Under the pieces are notes generated by a model. That model saw nothing but the letters and a program-made list of their open reading frames with translations, was not told the origin of the DNA and did not search any database. Position numbers and translations under genes: made by a program. 64,000 nucleotides of DNA from JABAAI01 sp965261955. GTDB lineage: Bacteria > Spirochaetota > Leptospiria > Leptospirales > Leptonemataceae. Below, piece after piece: positions 54,378 to 62,990 of the stretch. Where the stretch lies: assembly GCA_965261955.1 (NCBI GenBank), contig CBDHEM010000071.1, positions 558,001-622,000 on the forward strand, read 5' to 3'. Numbering within the stretch: the stretch's first letter is position 1; every line of letters starts with the position of its first letter.

Positions 54378-54983
54378 ATGGGAACAGGAGAATTACAGTT
54401 TTTTACTACAATAGAGACGCTTGCACCAATACTCAGTGAAATTGGAAGAGAATATGAATTTGAATGCGTACTTGATGTAATCACATATAAAAAGAATCCA
54501 TCTGCAGTTATTACTGACTATCATAAAATAGAGATTGCAGATATATATGAACAGTGCAAAAAATTGCAACCTTATCAACTTTTTTTCTCACAAAATAAAA
54601 AGATGTATAAAAAATTGCTCTCTGATGGTCTCCATCCTGCAAAGCTTGGGATTATCACAATTGTGTTGCCTCAATTGGTAAACAACAAGCTTTGCATGTC
54701 GGAGGTGGGTGTAAAGACAAATTGGTACGATTCTAAATATAGGTCGCATGAGAATGAAGACTTAAAGCTTCTATACCGTAAAGTCAGGGCGCGCGTACGA
54801 AAACACTTGTCTTTTCCAGTTTTGATATACCAGATAGAGAGCAAATCAGAGGCAGACATAGATAAAGGAGTAGGCTATACGCCCTGCGTAAGAGAGTTAA
54901 CAAAAAATGGGGTCGAATTTGTGCAATTTGTGCAATTTAAAGATAATTCAGCTACACGCTTTTGTCTAGAAGAGACGGAGTGA
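54378..54983 (+). CDS. Unknown protein, first of a duplicated pair
   Basis: 201 aa from the ATG at 54378, chosen by alignment with the paralogue at 55736 (an in-frame TTG at 54357 is not conserved). No signal peptide or membrane segment. It starts GTGELQFFTTIETLAPILSE, has ADIYEQCKKLQPYQLFFSQN in the middle and a basic segment KLLYRKVRARVRKHLSFP, and ends FCLEETE. Predicted alpha/beta, cytoplasmic. I recognise no family. Duplication of the entire unit and an Imm32-like neighbour suggest an immunity-type gene; this is inference. Confidence 0.6.
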   Translation: MGTGELQFFTTIETLAPILSEIGREYEFECVLDVITYKKNPSAVITDYHKIEIADIYEQCKKLQPYQLFFSQNKKMYKKLLSDGLHPAKLGIITIVLPQLVNNKLCMSEVGVKTNWYDSKYRSHENEDLKLLYRKVRARVRKHLSFPVLIYQIESKSEADIDKGVGYTPCVRELTKNGVEFVQFVQFKDNSATRFCLEETE

Positions 54984-55049
54984 CGAAAAAAGCGAAACGG
55001 GATTGTTGTATTTGAGAGAGAGTATAAATCACTCTCCATCATATTCTCC

Positions 55050-55106
55050 ATAATTCCCCATGAAGCCAAGCCTTGTCCTATTTACAGCCATCACTCTTCT
55101 ACTTCC
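55050..55106 (+). pseudogene. Signal-peptide mini-ORF, truncated copy
   Basis: 18 codons, MKPSLVLFTAITLLLPVV and a TAG. The copy at 56424 reads the same but continues PVTLASHSTTYDPTNT thanks to one extra base. The intact form would be an exported peptide. It lies in the conserved stretch after the unknown gene. Confidence 0.4.
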
Positions 55107-55172
55107 AGTCGTCTAGCGTCCCATAGCACAACATACGATCCAACAAACACAAGTATTTCCCTATTCACAAAA

Positions 55173-55505
55173 GCGGGGCGGTCAGCCCCGCAACCACAGC
55201 CTTTTCACCTGTACGGCTTGCGCTGGTTTCCATGGATGGCCATATGGATGGCCATATGGATGGCCATATGGATGGCCAGCGGATTGGTGCTCTGTGTCAT
55301 GGATGCACAGCGCACCAATCCCGTGCAGGTGAAAAGGCTCCTGCTATTAGCAGGAGCACATCTGAGCCGACGGGGGATGCAATCCCCCACCCACAGCCAA
55401 ACTGCGTATGTGACTTGCGCAACACAGGAGGTGTTGCGGGTTTCGGCTCAGGCCATGGATGGTTTCATGGATGGTCTGCGTCGAAAGCGAGCATACGCAG
55501 TTTGG
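55173..55505 (+). repeat. Hairpin-rich element, copy 2, with cruciform insert
   Basis: A hairpin GCGGGGC/GCCCCGC (55173-55191) is followed by a large inverted repeat with 17-bp arms at 55200-55216 and 55321-55337 (one mismatch). Inside lie nested arms GGATTGGTGC/GCACCAATCC and four tandem ATGGATGGCCAT units (55232-55278). Two small hairpins follow: TCCTGC..GCAGGA (55339-55355) and GGGGGAT/ATCCCCC (55372-55388). The main palindromic unit is 55397-55505, with a 12-bp duplication (ATGGATGGTTTC). Confidence 0.55.
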
Positions 55506-55520
55506 CCCAGTTTGGCCCAT

Positions 55521-55566
55521 GATACCTAATGAAACAAAAGCTAAAAAGGACTGTACAAAATATCAA
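55521..55566 (+). mobile_element. IS3-type right-end remnant, second copy
   Basis: GATACCTAATGAAACAAAAGC then GGACTGTACAAAATATCAAGG, the same junction as 54227-54273, duplicated with the unit. Confidence 0.45.
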
Positions 55567-55595
55567 GGCAACCTATAGCTCGTGAAAGACAGGCT

Positions 55596-55718
55596 ATGGA
55601 AGATATACTAAATGCGAATCCGAATGCATCGCCTCGACAGTATGGATTCTACCAGACTCTAGAAGATATGCTAAATACGAATGTGATTGAGCATATAACG
55701 TTTATACCGTACAATTGA
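55596..55718 (+). CDS. Mini-ORF upstream of the unknown 203-aa gene
   Basis: 40 codons: MEDILNANPNASPRQYGFYQ, TLEDMLNTNVIEH, ITFIPYN and a stop. It shares MEDILNANPN and ITFIPYN with the 22-codon version at 54292 but holds a second, similar stretch (LEDMLNTN), as if one version arose by in-frame duplication or deletion. The stop is 17 bp before the next ATG. It is probably translated or derived from a translated gene. Confidence 0.35.
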   Translation: MEDILNANPNASPRQYGFYQTLEDMLNTNVIEHITFIPYN

Positions 55719-55735
55719 GGTCAGTATAATTAGAA

Positions 55736-56347
55736 ATGGGAACAGGAGAATTACGGTTTTTTACTACAATAGAGACGCTTGCGCCAATACTCAGTGAAAT
55801 TGGAAGGGAATATGAATTTGAATGCGTACTCGATGTAATCACCTTTAAAAAGAATCCATCTGCAGTTATTACTGACTATCATAAAATAGAGATTGCAGAT
55901 ATATATGAACAGTGCAAAAAATTGCAACCTTATCAACTTTTTTTCTCACAAAATAAAAAGATGTATAAAAAATTGCTCTCTGATGGCCTCCATCCTGCAA
56001 AACTTGGGATTATCATAACTGGGTTACCTCAATTGGTAAACAACAAGCTTTGCATGTCAAGAGTGTGTGTAAAGACAGGTTGGTACGATTCTAAAGATAG
56101 GCCGCATGAGAATGAAGACTTAAAGCTTCTATACCGTAAAGTCAGGGCGCGCGTACGAAAACGCTTGTCTTTCCCCGTTTTGATATACCGCCTGCCAGAA
56201 GAGAGCAAATCGGAGGCAAGCATATGTAAGGGCTTAGGGTATACGCCCTGCGTAAGAGAGTTAACAAAAACTGGGTGCGAATTGGTGCAATCTGTGCAAT
56301 TTAAAAATAATTCCGCTATGCGCTATTGTCTAGAAGAGACGGAGTGA
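55736..56347 (+). CDS. Unknown protein, second of a duplicated pair
   Basis: 203 aa. Close paralogue of the protein at 54378 (most residues identical; differences such as VITYKKN to VITFKKN and KTNWYDSKYR to KTGWYDSKDR are scattered). A two-residue insertion sits in YRLPEESKSEA. Both copies keep an open frame, so selection may still act on them. No known domain. Conserved flanks on both sides show that a unit of about 1.3 kb was duplicated. Confidence 0.6.
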   Translation: MGTGELRFFTTIETLAPILSEIGREYEFECVLDVITFKKNPSAVITDYHKIEIADIYEQCKKLQPYQLFFSQNKKMYKKLLSDGLHPAKLGIIITGLPQLVNNKLCMSRVCVKTGWYDSKDRPHENEDLKLLYRKVRARVRKRLSFPVLIYRLPEESKSEASICKGLGYTPCVRELTKTGCELVQSVQFKNNSAMRYCLEETE

Positions 56348-56423
56348 CGAAAAAAGCGAGACGGGATTGTTGTATTTGAGAGAGAGTATAAATCACTCTC
56401 CATCATATTCTCCATAATTCCCC

Positions 56424-56912
56424 ATGAAGCCAAGCCTTGTTCTATTTACAGCCATCACTCTCCTACTTCCAGTTACGCTAGCGTCCCATAGCACAACATA
56501 CGATCCAACAAACACAAGTATTTCCCATAGTACAAGGCAGGGGGAGTCGCAGCGAGGAATGGGCAACGGCCTGTCAGTGCTGCCCGGAGGGTGGCACGAT
56601 GGCGAAGTCGTAAAACGACAAGCCAGACAAGGCCGTGTTCCTGCTATTAGCAGGAGCACATCTGAGCCGACGGGGGATGCAATCCCCCACCCACAGCCAA
56701 ACTGCGTATGTGACTTGCGCAACACAGGAGGTGTTGCGGGTTTCGGCTCAGACCATGGATGGTCTGCGTCGAAAGCGAACATGTGCAGTTTGGCCCATGC
56801 CCATTTACAAGATAAGACTAGGATAAATATTTTTTATCTTTTGGATATTCTTCACTCCATACCAATATTCAAGAAGGGAAAGACGAATATAATTTGTTCT
56901 GGCCATTTCTAG
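56424..56912 (+). CDS. Signal-peptide ORF running into the hairpin element (doubtful)
   Basis: 162 codons. Residues 1-20 (MKPSLVLFTAITLLLPVTLA) form a good signal peptide. From about residue 45 the frame passes through the hairpin element (PTGDAIPHPQPNCVCDLRNT), where the reading is probably incidental, and then runs into the 3' end of the TPR gene on the other strand. The true product is unclear; it may be the remnant of an exported small protein fused to a repeat. Confidence 0.25.
   Translation: MKPSLVLFTAITLLLPVTLASHSTTYDPTNTSISHSTRQGESQRGMGNGLSVLPGGWHDGEVVKRQARQGRVPAISRSTSEPTGDAIPHPQPNCVCDLRNTGGVAGFGSDHGWSASKANMCSLAHAHLQDKTRINIFYLLDILHSIPIFKKGKTNIICSGHF
56639..56793 (+). repeat. Hairpin-rich element, copy 3
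   Basis: Hairpins TCCTGC..GCAGGA (56639-56655) and GGGGGAT/ATCCCCC (56672-56688), then the main unit 56697-56793. The outer stem differs from copy 1 at two positions (CATGTGCAGTTTGG on the right), both giving G-U pairs in plus-strand RNA. The inner hairpin CAGACC/GGTCTG is perfect here, while copies 1 and 2 have a G-U pair. Confidence 0.55.
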
Positions 56913-57842
56913 GAGAAAAGACAAATCCTCCTGATAATTTTGTTGTAAAAGTATATCGCCGTACAAACGCAAACTCTTATAATCGTGGAGTTTTCTATGT
57001 AGTTTTTTTATATTTTGTAAAGCTTTTTCTAGTTTTTGTATATGGAAATAGGAATTTGCCAGATAATAATCTAGTTTCTCAGGTCTTTTAAAGCGATCCT
57101 TTTTCTGATTTATTTTCTTTTTTTCTTCCATCTTTTCGATGTAATAAATAGCTTTATCCCATTGTTTCGATAAATAAGCTAAACGAGCAATACCCCAAAA
57201 AGAAGAAAGATGATTGGGATTTTTGCGTAATATCCTTTTGTAATACAAATATGCTTTTGGATAGTTCGGCTCTGCCATATAGTATTCTGCAAGCCATAGA
57301 GACGCTGGAACAAAATGTCTCTTTTTCGAAGAGTCATTTCCCTTATCTTGTCGATTTCTATATTTTTCCAATGTCTTCATCAATAAAATACCCTCCTCAA
57401 AACGCCCCTTTTGATAAAAAAATTTATCAGCAACCATATAGAGTGTGGAGCTGGAAATATTTTTATTGGTAACTAAATCATTATATAATTTAGAAAGAAT
57501 TATTTTGTCCTTATCTCCATCTATCAGTAAAAAATAGAGACGGGATAGACACAAATAGGGAGGTAAAAAATCGGGATACCTTTGAATACTCTCTTCCCAA
57601 ATTTTTTGTGCCTTTCCCCAAGAAAAAGAACGCATTTCAGCTACAGCCCTATTGTGAAGAAAGTATGGGGTTATTCTTTTATTCTGCTGAAGTTCATTTA
57701 AAACGTAAGATGGTAACAAACCCTCATAATGGCTATTTGTGTAGGTAAAAAAAGAATCTTGAGAAATTTTTTTGAGATGAAATTTAGAAACTTGGCAATA
57801 CATGCATAATAAAAAAGAAAATGAACTCAAAAAATATCTCAT
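56805..57842 (-). CDS. TPR-repeat protein, possible lipoprotein
   Basis: 345 aa. The N-terminus (MRYFLSSFSFLLCMYC) is a short signal sequence ending in a Cys and could be a lipobox, though a weak one. At least six TPR-like helix pairs follow: KAQKIWEESIQRYPDFLPPY, PKAYLYYKRILRKNPNHLSS and WDKAIYYIEKMEEKK are the clearest. It probably works as a scaffold in the envelope. The 3' end overlaps the doubtful ORF on the other strand. fliL starts about 200 bp upstream on the opposite strand. Confidence 0.75.
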   Translation of the reverse strand: MRYFLSSFSFLLCMYCQVSKFHLKKISQDSFFTYTNSHYEGLLPSYVLNELQQNKRITPYFLHNRAVAEMRSFSWGKAQKIWEESIQRYPDFLPPYLCLSRLYFLLIDGDKDKIILSKLYNDLVTNKNISSSTLYMVADKFFYQKGRFEEGILLMKTLEKYRNRQDKGNDSSKKRHFVPASLWLAEYYMAEPNYPKAYLYYKRILRKNPNHLSSFWGIARLAYLSKQWDKAIYYIEKMEEKKKINQKKDRFKRPEKLDYYLANSYFHIQKLEKALQNIKKLHRKLHDYKSLRLYGDILLQQNYQEDLSFLLEMARTNYIRLSLLEYWYGVKNIQKIKNIYPSLIL

Positions 57843-58044
57843 TTTAATTTATGCCTACTATCTCAAAGAAAGACAAACAGATAATAAAGAATACACCACA
57901 ACTTATAAAGAAATTGCTAGGCTTTTTCCTTATATGATTCGATAAGTGAGATAGAAGTTTGTTTTTCCTATCAATATTCACGATTCTATGGATATTTTAT
58001 GGGGTAACCAAAATCAATCAAAAATTTATCGGATATAATTCAAT

Positions 58045-58572
58045 ATGCCAGAAGAAGAAATAGCTGAAGAACAACAGGAAAGTGAATATAAGCCCTCACC
58101 GACTTCGGGTCTGAACCGGATTGTACGTGTTTTGGTTTATGTTGCCTTAGGAGCTGTGGGTCTCATCTTAATGTCGGTCATTGCGTACTATGTAGCCCGG
58201 ACAGCGGCAGCACAACAGTACAAGGAAGTTTCTTCTATTGCCGTCGTAAAACCACCTCCTCCCACAGAAAATTTTAATTTTAGCGATGAGTTTCGTGTAA
58301 ACACAGCTGATGAGGGTGCCGTCCGCTTTGTAAGAATTAAATTGAGTTTAGGTTTTAAAACAGGGAATCCTGCTCTTTCTGCAGAACTGGCCCAGCGTAT
58401 TCCACAGTTACGTAATATTGTGAATCTCATATTATCTGGGAAATCTAGTCAAGGTCTCTCCACTATAGAACATAGACTAGAACTTCAGGAAGAGATTAAA
58501 GCCTCTATCAATCACGTTTTATCCAACGGAAAGATTAGTGAAGTTTATTTCAGAGAACTCATTGTAAACTAA
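58045..58572 (+). CDS. fliL: Flagellar basal body-associated protein FliL
   Basis: 175 aa. A cytoplasmic N-terminus rich in Glu, one membrane helix (VLVYVALGAVGLILMSVIAY, near residue 30), a proline linker (VVKPPPPTENF), and the periplasmic FliL domain with RFVRIKLSLGFK, LRNIVNLILSGKSSQGLSTI and INHVLSNGKISEVYFRELIV. FliL stabilises stators around the flagellar motor. It is the best evidence in the window for flagella. No other flagellar gene is adjacent; a HAD hydrolase gene follows by 15 bp. Confidence 0.9.
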   Translation: MPEEEIAEEQQESEYKPSPTSGLNRIVRVLVYVALGAVGLILMSVIAYYVARTAAAQQYKEVSSIAVVKPPPPTENFNFSDEFRVNTADEGAVRFVRIKLSLGFKTGNPALSAELAQRIPQLRNIVNLILSGKSSQGLSTIEHRLELQEEIKASINHVLSNGKISEVYFRELIVN

Positions 58573-58587
58573 AAGGGTAACTGCCCC

Positions 58588-59241
58588 TTGTCTAAATACA
58601 TTCTCTTTGATATGATGGATACTCTTGTAAGAGAGCCATACACTATGGCACTAGATCATCTCTTACAAAATGCAAAGCAAAAAGATTTTTTTCTCACTTG
58701 TAAAAACCGAGAATCTGCCCATGAATTTGAAAGGGGTGAAATATCCCAAAGAGAGTTTTTTCACAAATTTTACAAAAATGACCTAGCTAAAGAAGTCATT
58801 ACACAATTACCCAAACCAATAAAAGTAAAAAAATATCTTTTACAAAATTTACATTACATCAGTGGTATGCAAGATCTTATCGAAAGTCTATTACAAAAAA
58901 AAGATCATGTACAAATTGGTATTGCTTCTAATTATTCTGAGTGGTACGAAAATATACTCTCAAAACTTTCATTATTAAATAAATGTGATTATCTTTTTTT
59001 TTCCTGTGAGATGGGGGTACGCAAACCAGAAAAAGAGTACTATGAAGTTATCACAAGGGCATTAGAAGACGTTCAAAAAAACCTCAGCCCGTCTTCTCAT
59101 AATACACAAAAGCAACAAATTCTATTTATTGACGATCGTCAGATAAACATAGACGGAGCTCGGAAAGCAGGCTGGCAAACTCATCTTATGAAAAACAGCT
59201 ACGAGGCAAAAAAAGCCATAAAAGTTTTTTTAAAAAACTAA
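58588..59241 (+). CDS. HAD-superfamily hydrolase
   Basis: 217 aa from a TTG at 58588, with AAAAGGG 10 nt upstream. Motif I is FDMMDTL (Asp nucleophile and acid/base), motif II IASN, motif III Lys in VRKPEKEYYEV, and motif IV FIDDRQINIDGARKAGWQTH. A helical cap lies between motifs I and II, so it is a class C1 phosphatase-type HAD. The substrate is unknown. It lies directly behind fliL and is probably co-transcribed. Confidence 0.85.
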   Translation: MSKYILFDMMDTLVREPYTMALDHLLQNAKQKDFFLTCKNRESAHEFERGEISQREFFHKFYKNDLAKEVITQLPKPIKVKKYLLQNLHYISGMQDLIESLLQKKDHVQIGIASNYSEWYENILSKLSLLNKCDYLFFSCEMGVRKPEKEYYEVITRALEDVQKNLSPSSHNTQKQQILFIDDRQINIDGARKAGWQTHLMKNSYEAKKAIKVFLKN

Positions 59242-59342
59242 ATAAAACCCAACAACTTCCAAAATACGGTACCCGCTACATAGAGCATAGGGTATTACGG
59301 TCTTAAATACTGTTTGAGAAATAAAAGAATAAAAGAATAAAA

Positions 59343-60581
59343 TCAACTCAATTTTTTCTGACGAGATAAAAAGAAAAAAAGAAAACAAACATTAACCAAA
59401 AGTATAAGAGATATAAAACCACCACTAGTAAAAACTTGGTCCAAGCTAATATAGTTCCTTTCTTTTAGAGTACCCACAATAAAATTACAAAGACCAACCC
59501 CAGCCATAAGAGCGGCTATAGATAACCCAGATATTTTTTCTTGCCACTGGGGATAAGTGCGTACAGCCAAACTGATCGAAAGAGGAAAAAAATAGGAACA
59601 GCCCAAGCCAAGAAAAGCATAGATAAATAAAATAGTGCTACTATCCGTCGCATTCACAAGCCAAGCAATGGCTCCACAAATAACGATGGGTGATGCTAGA
59701 TACAGGTACCAACCATTTATTACAAAAGTTAGTAAAGAGGCAAGCACTCGACCAAACGTAACCAAAATCCAAAAAATAGATAAGGCTGTTAAGCCCTCTT
59801 GTAAAGAAAGTCCCTTTTCTTTAGTCAGGTAGTTACTTGTCCAAAATCCAAGAGTTGTTTCGATAATAGCGTAAACAGCAATTAGACCTAAAAATATCCA
59901 CATCCCCCACGGTGCCTTTTCACCATCCTCATAAGGAGGTGAAGATTTTGATTTCTTTAAAGAAGCTAGCGAAGTAGACGTATTTTGTGAATCATTGGGT
60001 AGAAAAAACAAAGACGCAAATATAACAAAAGCAATCAATACTATACTCAACACCGCACCCATTTGCCATGCTCCCAAATTACTATGAGCAAATTTTATAA
60101 GTTGAGGAGACATGGCTGCCCCTATCCCCAAACAAGCATGTAGACCTGTCAGAAGCGGGTCGCTTTTTTGAGGTGCCACTTCTACCGTATAGATATTCAA
60201 AACAGCAACAGTCAGGCCAAATGCAATCCCAACCATAAGGTTGCCGGACATAAGTAAGAAAAAACTCATAGAAGCATCTTGCTTTACAAAAAATGTTAAT
60301 CCTACGAAGAGCATATATAAAATATTAGCCGCAAGTCCTAAAAAATATACTTTTTTACGCCCAAAATATGAAAGAAACTTAGGTAAAAAAGATGTACTCA
60401 AAATGGCTGCTGTAATCATAGGAAGTGTCAGATAGCCGTACTGAGCATCACTTATACCACCTTCCCCAGGAGATTTAAAAATTGTACTGGCTGCAGGAAT
60501 GATGACAAAGGCTACACCTTGCATAAATCCAGAAGCATAATAAGTCAATACACGTAAAGTTTGCATCAAATATCTATTCAA
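59343..60581 (-). CDS. MFS transporter
   Basis: 412 aa with twelve predicted membrane helices in two halves. The loop between helices 2 and 3 has KFLSYFGRKKVYFLGLAANI, the MFS GRKK-type signature, and LTFGRVLASLLTF-like sequence marks the second half (WILVTFGRVLASLLTFVING). The substrate cannot be predicted from sequence. It lies between a HAD gene (convergent) and a CDGSH protein gene. Confidence 0.85.
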   Translation of the reverse strand: MNRYLMQTLRVLTYYASGFMQGVAFVIIPAASTIFKSPGEGGISDAQYGYLTLPMITAAILSTSFLPKFLSYFGRKKVYFLGLAANILYMLFVGLTFFVKQDASMSFFLLMSGNLMVGIAFGLTVAVLNIYTVEVAPQKSDPLLTGLHACLGIGAAMSPQLIKFAHSNLGAWQMGAVLSIVLIAFVIFASLFFLPNDSQNTSTSLASLKKSKSSPPYEDGEKAPWGMWIFLGLIAVYAIIETTLGFWTSNYLTKEKGLSLQEGLTALSIFWILVTFGRVLASLLTFVINGWYLYLASPIVICGAIAWLVNATDSSTILFIYAFLGLGCSYFFPLSISLAVRTYPQWQEKISGLSIAALMAGVGLCNFIVGTLKERNYISLDQVFTSGGFISLILLVNVCFLFFFLSRQKKLS

Positions 60582-60630
60582 ATCGTACAGTTATAATAAC
60601 ACCTTGCATAAGCTCATTCGAACACGCTAT

Positions 60631-60903
60631 TTATATGGTATTGTGTGTTCCATCACAAAAAGGGGGCGTCTTCGTTCTCTTACATCCACACCACGCATAT
60701 TTCCCAGATTTTTCACATTTAACGGCCATAGAGCGCATACCCGTATTTTGTTCTCGATGCTTACCATCACAAAAAGGCTGACTTCCAGATAAGCCACAGG
60801 TACACCAAGAACGTATTTTACCAGCTTCTTCGTCACTAATATAAGGTGTATTTTGAGCTATTTTGGGAGTGAAGGACACAGGCAAAACCCTGTGTCTAAA
60901 CAT
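60631..60903 (-). CDS. Double CDGSH iron-sulfur protein
   Basis: 90 aa from the ATG at 60903 (a TTG at 60951 would extend into recD). Two CDGSH motifs, CTCGLSGSQPFCDGKH and CGCKRTKTPPFCDGTH, each giving the three Cys and one His that bind a [2Fe-2S] cluster, so two clusters per chain. This tandem arrangement is known from small bacterial and archaeal CDGSH proteins. The function is redox or iron-sulfur related and not defined. It follows recD by about 28 bp on the same strand. Confidence 0.88.
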   Translation of the reverse strand: MFRHRVLPVSFTPKIAQNTPYISDEEAGKIRSWCTCGLSGSQPFCDGKHREQNTGMRSMAVKCEKSGKYAWCGCKRTKTPPFCDGTHNTI

Positions 60904-60931
60904 TTTTTTATGGCAATCTAAAAAAAATAAT

Positions 60932-62938
60932 TCATAAAAAATAATCCCCAAGTCCAGAATGCCTTTCCGTATGATTTTGTAGCATAGAATGAAGTACTTT
61001 TTTTGAACCCAAAAGACTTATTTTCTTTTTAGCCCGTGTAAGGGCTGTATAAAATAATTCTCTAGTCAGTAAAGTGTGTGTGTGTTCAGGTAAAAGAAAA
61101 AGCACATGATCAAATTCACTTCCTTGGCTCTTATGAACCGTCATCGCAAAAGAATCTTCGTAATTGGGTAAAGATTCTAAAAGAAAATATCTGTACGCTT
61201 CTTGTGTTTGATCGAACGGCATAAAAGCAACTTCTATTTGCTTTTCTTTTTCATACTGATAAACTAAACCTATGTCTCCGTTAAAGAGTTCTAATGCATA
61301 ATCATTTGCATTTACAAGAATAGGACGAGGGTAAATACTCCCCCCCCTTTCCTTTACAATAGCTTTGTCTAACAAAATACGAGAAATATAACGATTCAAA
61401 GCTTCTATTCCTTGCCTACCTTGGCGAAAGGGAGCTAATATACAAAAATTTTTGGTTCTTTTTAAAATCTCCTGAGGAGTATTTTCTTCACCGGCTGAAG
61501 AAAGGAAACACTCCGTAAATTCTTGAATAACAATCTTTTGGAAAGTATCTGAAAACATATCACCTTCTTCATAATATAAATCATCATATAAATTACTTTC
61601 TAAAATAGATAAGGCTTCTTCATCATTTTTTTCTTGTATAAACTGACTAGCAACACCTATACCACTTTTAGTCTCGAAGCGAAAATTTTTTTTCAGCACA
61701 ATCATATTATTTGATAAAAAAGATGTTCCCTTCCGTAGAAAAGCATCCTCTCCTAAAGACACAAAAGAAGATATATTTTCTATCATTGTTGAATTTAATT
61801 CTGTGGGTAGAGTACAAAGCTCATGAAAAACAGAACCCACGTTCACAGAAGCTAGTTGCTTATGATCTCCCACAAGTACACATCGCGTTTCTGGACTAAG
61901 TGCTCTCAAAGTATGAGCAAACAAAGAAAGATCAAGCATGGAAGCTTCATCGATAATGAGAAGATCAAACGGTAATTGATTTTTCTGAGTATACCTGTAT
62001 TGTAATCCATCACGAGATTGACCAAGAAGGCGTTGTAAAGTGGATACCTCTATCTCGTTTTCTTTTTTTCCTAGACTGTATAAAGATTGCTTTAAACGCA
62101 TGGTGGCTTTACCCGTTGGAGCCGTTAGTACAATGCGACTTTGAGGGTACAATGACTGAAAAGCAGATAAGAAGTGAGCAATTGTCGTGGTTTTTCCTGT
62201 ACCTGGACCTCCACTGATAATAAAAAAAGAAGAACCTAATGCCATAAAAACACCTAGCTTTTGATAATCGATATCATCCCCATTAACTGTACGAATACCT
62301 CCACTTTCTATATCTTGGTTTTTAGAAAGAGTATGAAATTTTGTTTGGCTTTGTAAGAAAAGTTTTTCTACAATGGCCTTCCCTTCTTTGATGTTTTTTA
62401 TGTCCCATGGCTTGTTTTTGAGATATAAAAGAAATTTAGCAACTTCTCTTTCATAAGAATAATAGCGATAGAGATAGATCCTATTTTTTTCCCACACGAT
62501 TGGACGTATTTCTTCCTCTGGACGAATTGTGACAATAGGAGATAACGAAAGCCAATCACGATACTCTCCTGATAAAAACATTTTATATTCTTCTTCAGGT
62601 TCTAAAAAAGCAATCGATAGAAATGTCTGCTCAAGCCCTTCCCCTTCTTTTTTTAGTGTGGGCCAAATTTCTAGAGCGGGCAACTTTTCTAAGTCAAGAC
62701 AAACATGCTCATTGCGTACATGATAGGAAAGGAAACGACAGAGTGACGCACCTATCTTTTTTTTGTGTATGACATTCCCTTCTTGCCCAAGAGCTTTATC
62801 ATCAGAAAGGTCACAAAGCTGCATCATGGCCTTGGCAAAATAAAGGTCTAGGGCTTCATAAAACATAAATAGATAGGGGCAAAGAGATAGAATATTGAGG
62901 CAATTGTTTTTGCATATTTTTTTGAAAAAAATAGACAC
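60932..62938 (-). CDS. recD: RecD, exodeoxyribonuclease V alpha subunit
   Basis: 668 aa from 62938; the ATG at 62866 (FYEALDLYFAKAMMQLC) is an alternative that removes an atypical hydrophobic N-terminus. SF1B helicase motifs: Walker A GGPGTGKTTTIAHFLSAF, IDEASMLDLSLF, VLVGDHKQLASVNVGSVFHE, FAMTVHKSQGSEFDHVLFLL and YTALTRAKKKISLLG. RecD is the fast 5'-3' motor of RecBCD, which processes double-strand breaks. recB is divergent, 52 bp away. recC is not in the window. The CDGSH gene follows on the same strand. Confidence 0.95.
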   Translation of the reverse strand: MSIFFKKICKNNCLNILSLCPYLFMFYEALDLYFAKAMMQLCDLSDDKALGQEGNVIHKKKIGASLCRFLSYHVRNEHVCLDLEKLPALEIWPTLKKEGEGLEQTFLSIAFLEPEEEYKMFLSGEYRDWLSLSPIVTIRPEEEIRPIVWEKNRIYLYRYYSYEREVAKFLLYLKNKPWDIKNIKEGKAIVEKLFLQSQTKFHTLSKNQDIESGGIRTVNGDDIDYQKLGVFMALGSSFFIISGGPGTGKTTTIAHFLSAFQSLYPQSRIVLTAPTGKATMRLKQSLYSLGKKENEIEVSTLQRLLGQSRDGLQYRYTQKNQLPFDLLIIDEASMLDLSLFAHTLRALSPETRCVLVGDHKQLASVNVGSVFHELCTLPTELNSTMIENISSFVSLGEDAFLRKGTSFLSNNMIVLKKNFRFETKSGIGVASQFIQEKNDEEALSILESNLYDDLYYEEGDMFSDTFQKIVIQEFTECFLSSAGEENTPQEILKRTKNFCILAPFRQGRQGIEALNRYISRILLDKAIVKERGGSIYPRPILVNANDYALELFNGDIGLVYQYEKEKQIEVAFMPFDQTQEAYRYFLLESLPNYEDSFAMTVHKSQGSEFDHVLFLLPEHTHTLLTRELFYTALTRAKKKISLLGSKKVLHSMLQNHTERHSGLGDYFL

Positions 62939-62990
62939 TAAAATGAATATAACAATATATGCCTAGGTTTCTTTGGTTTACAAAACAAAT

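Noticed and set aside
55232..55522. MDGHMDGHMDG repeat protein
   Set aside because: It comes from the tandem ATGGATGGCCAT units within a palindrome; the frame has no homologue and crosses the hairpin element.
54124..56793. Integron cassette array with attC sites
   Set aside because: Repeated palindromes next to repeated genes suggested it, but no integrase is visible, the palindrome ends lack the GTTRRRY core, and the unit boundaries match an IS end instead.
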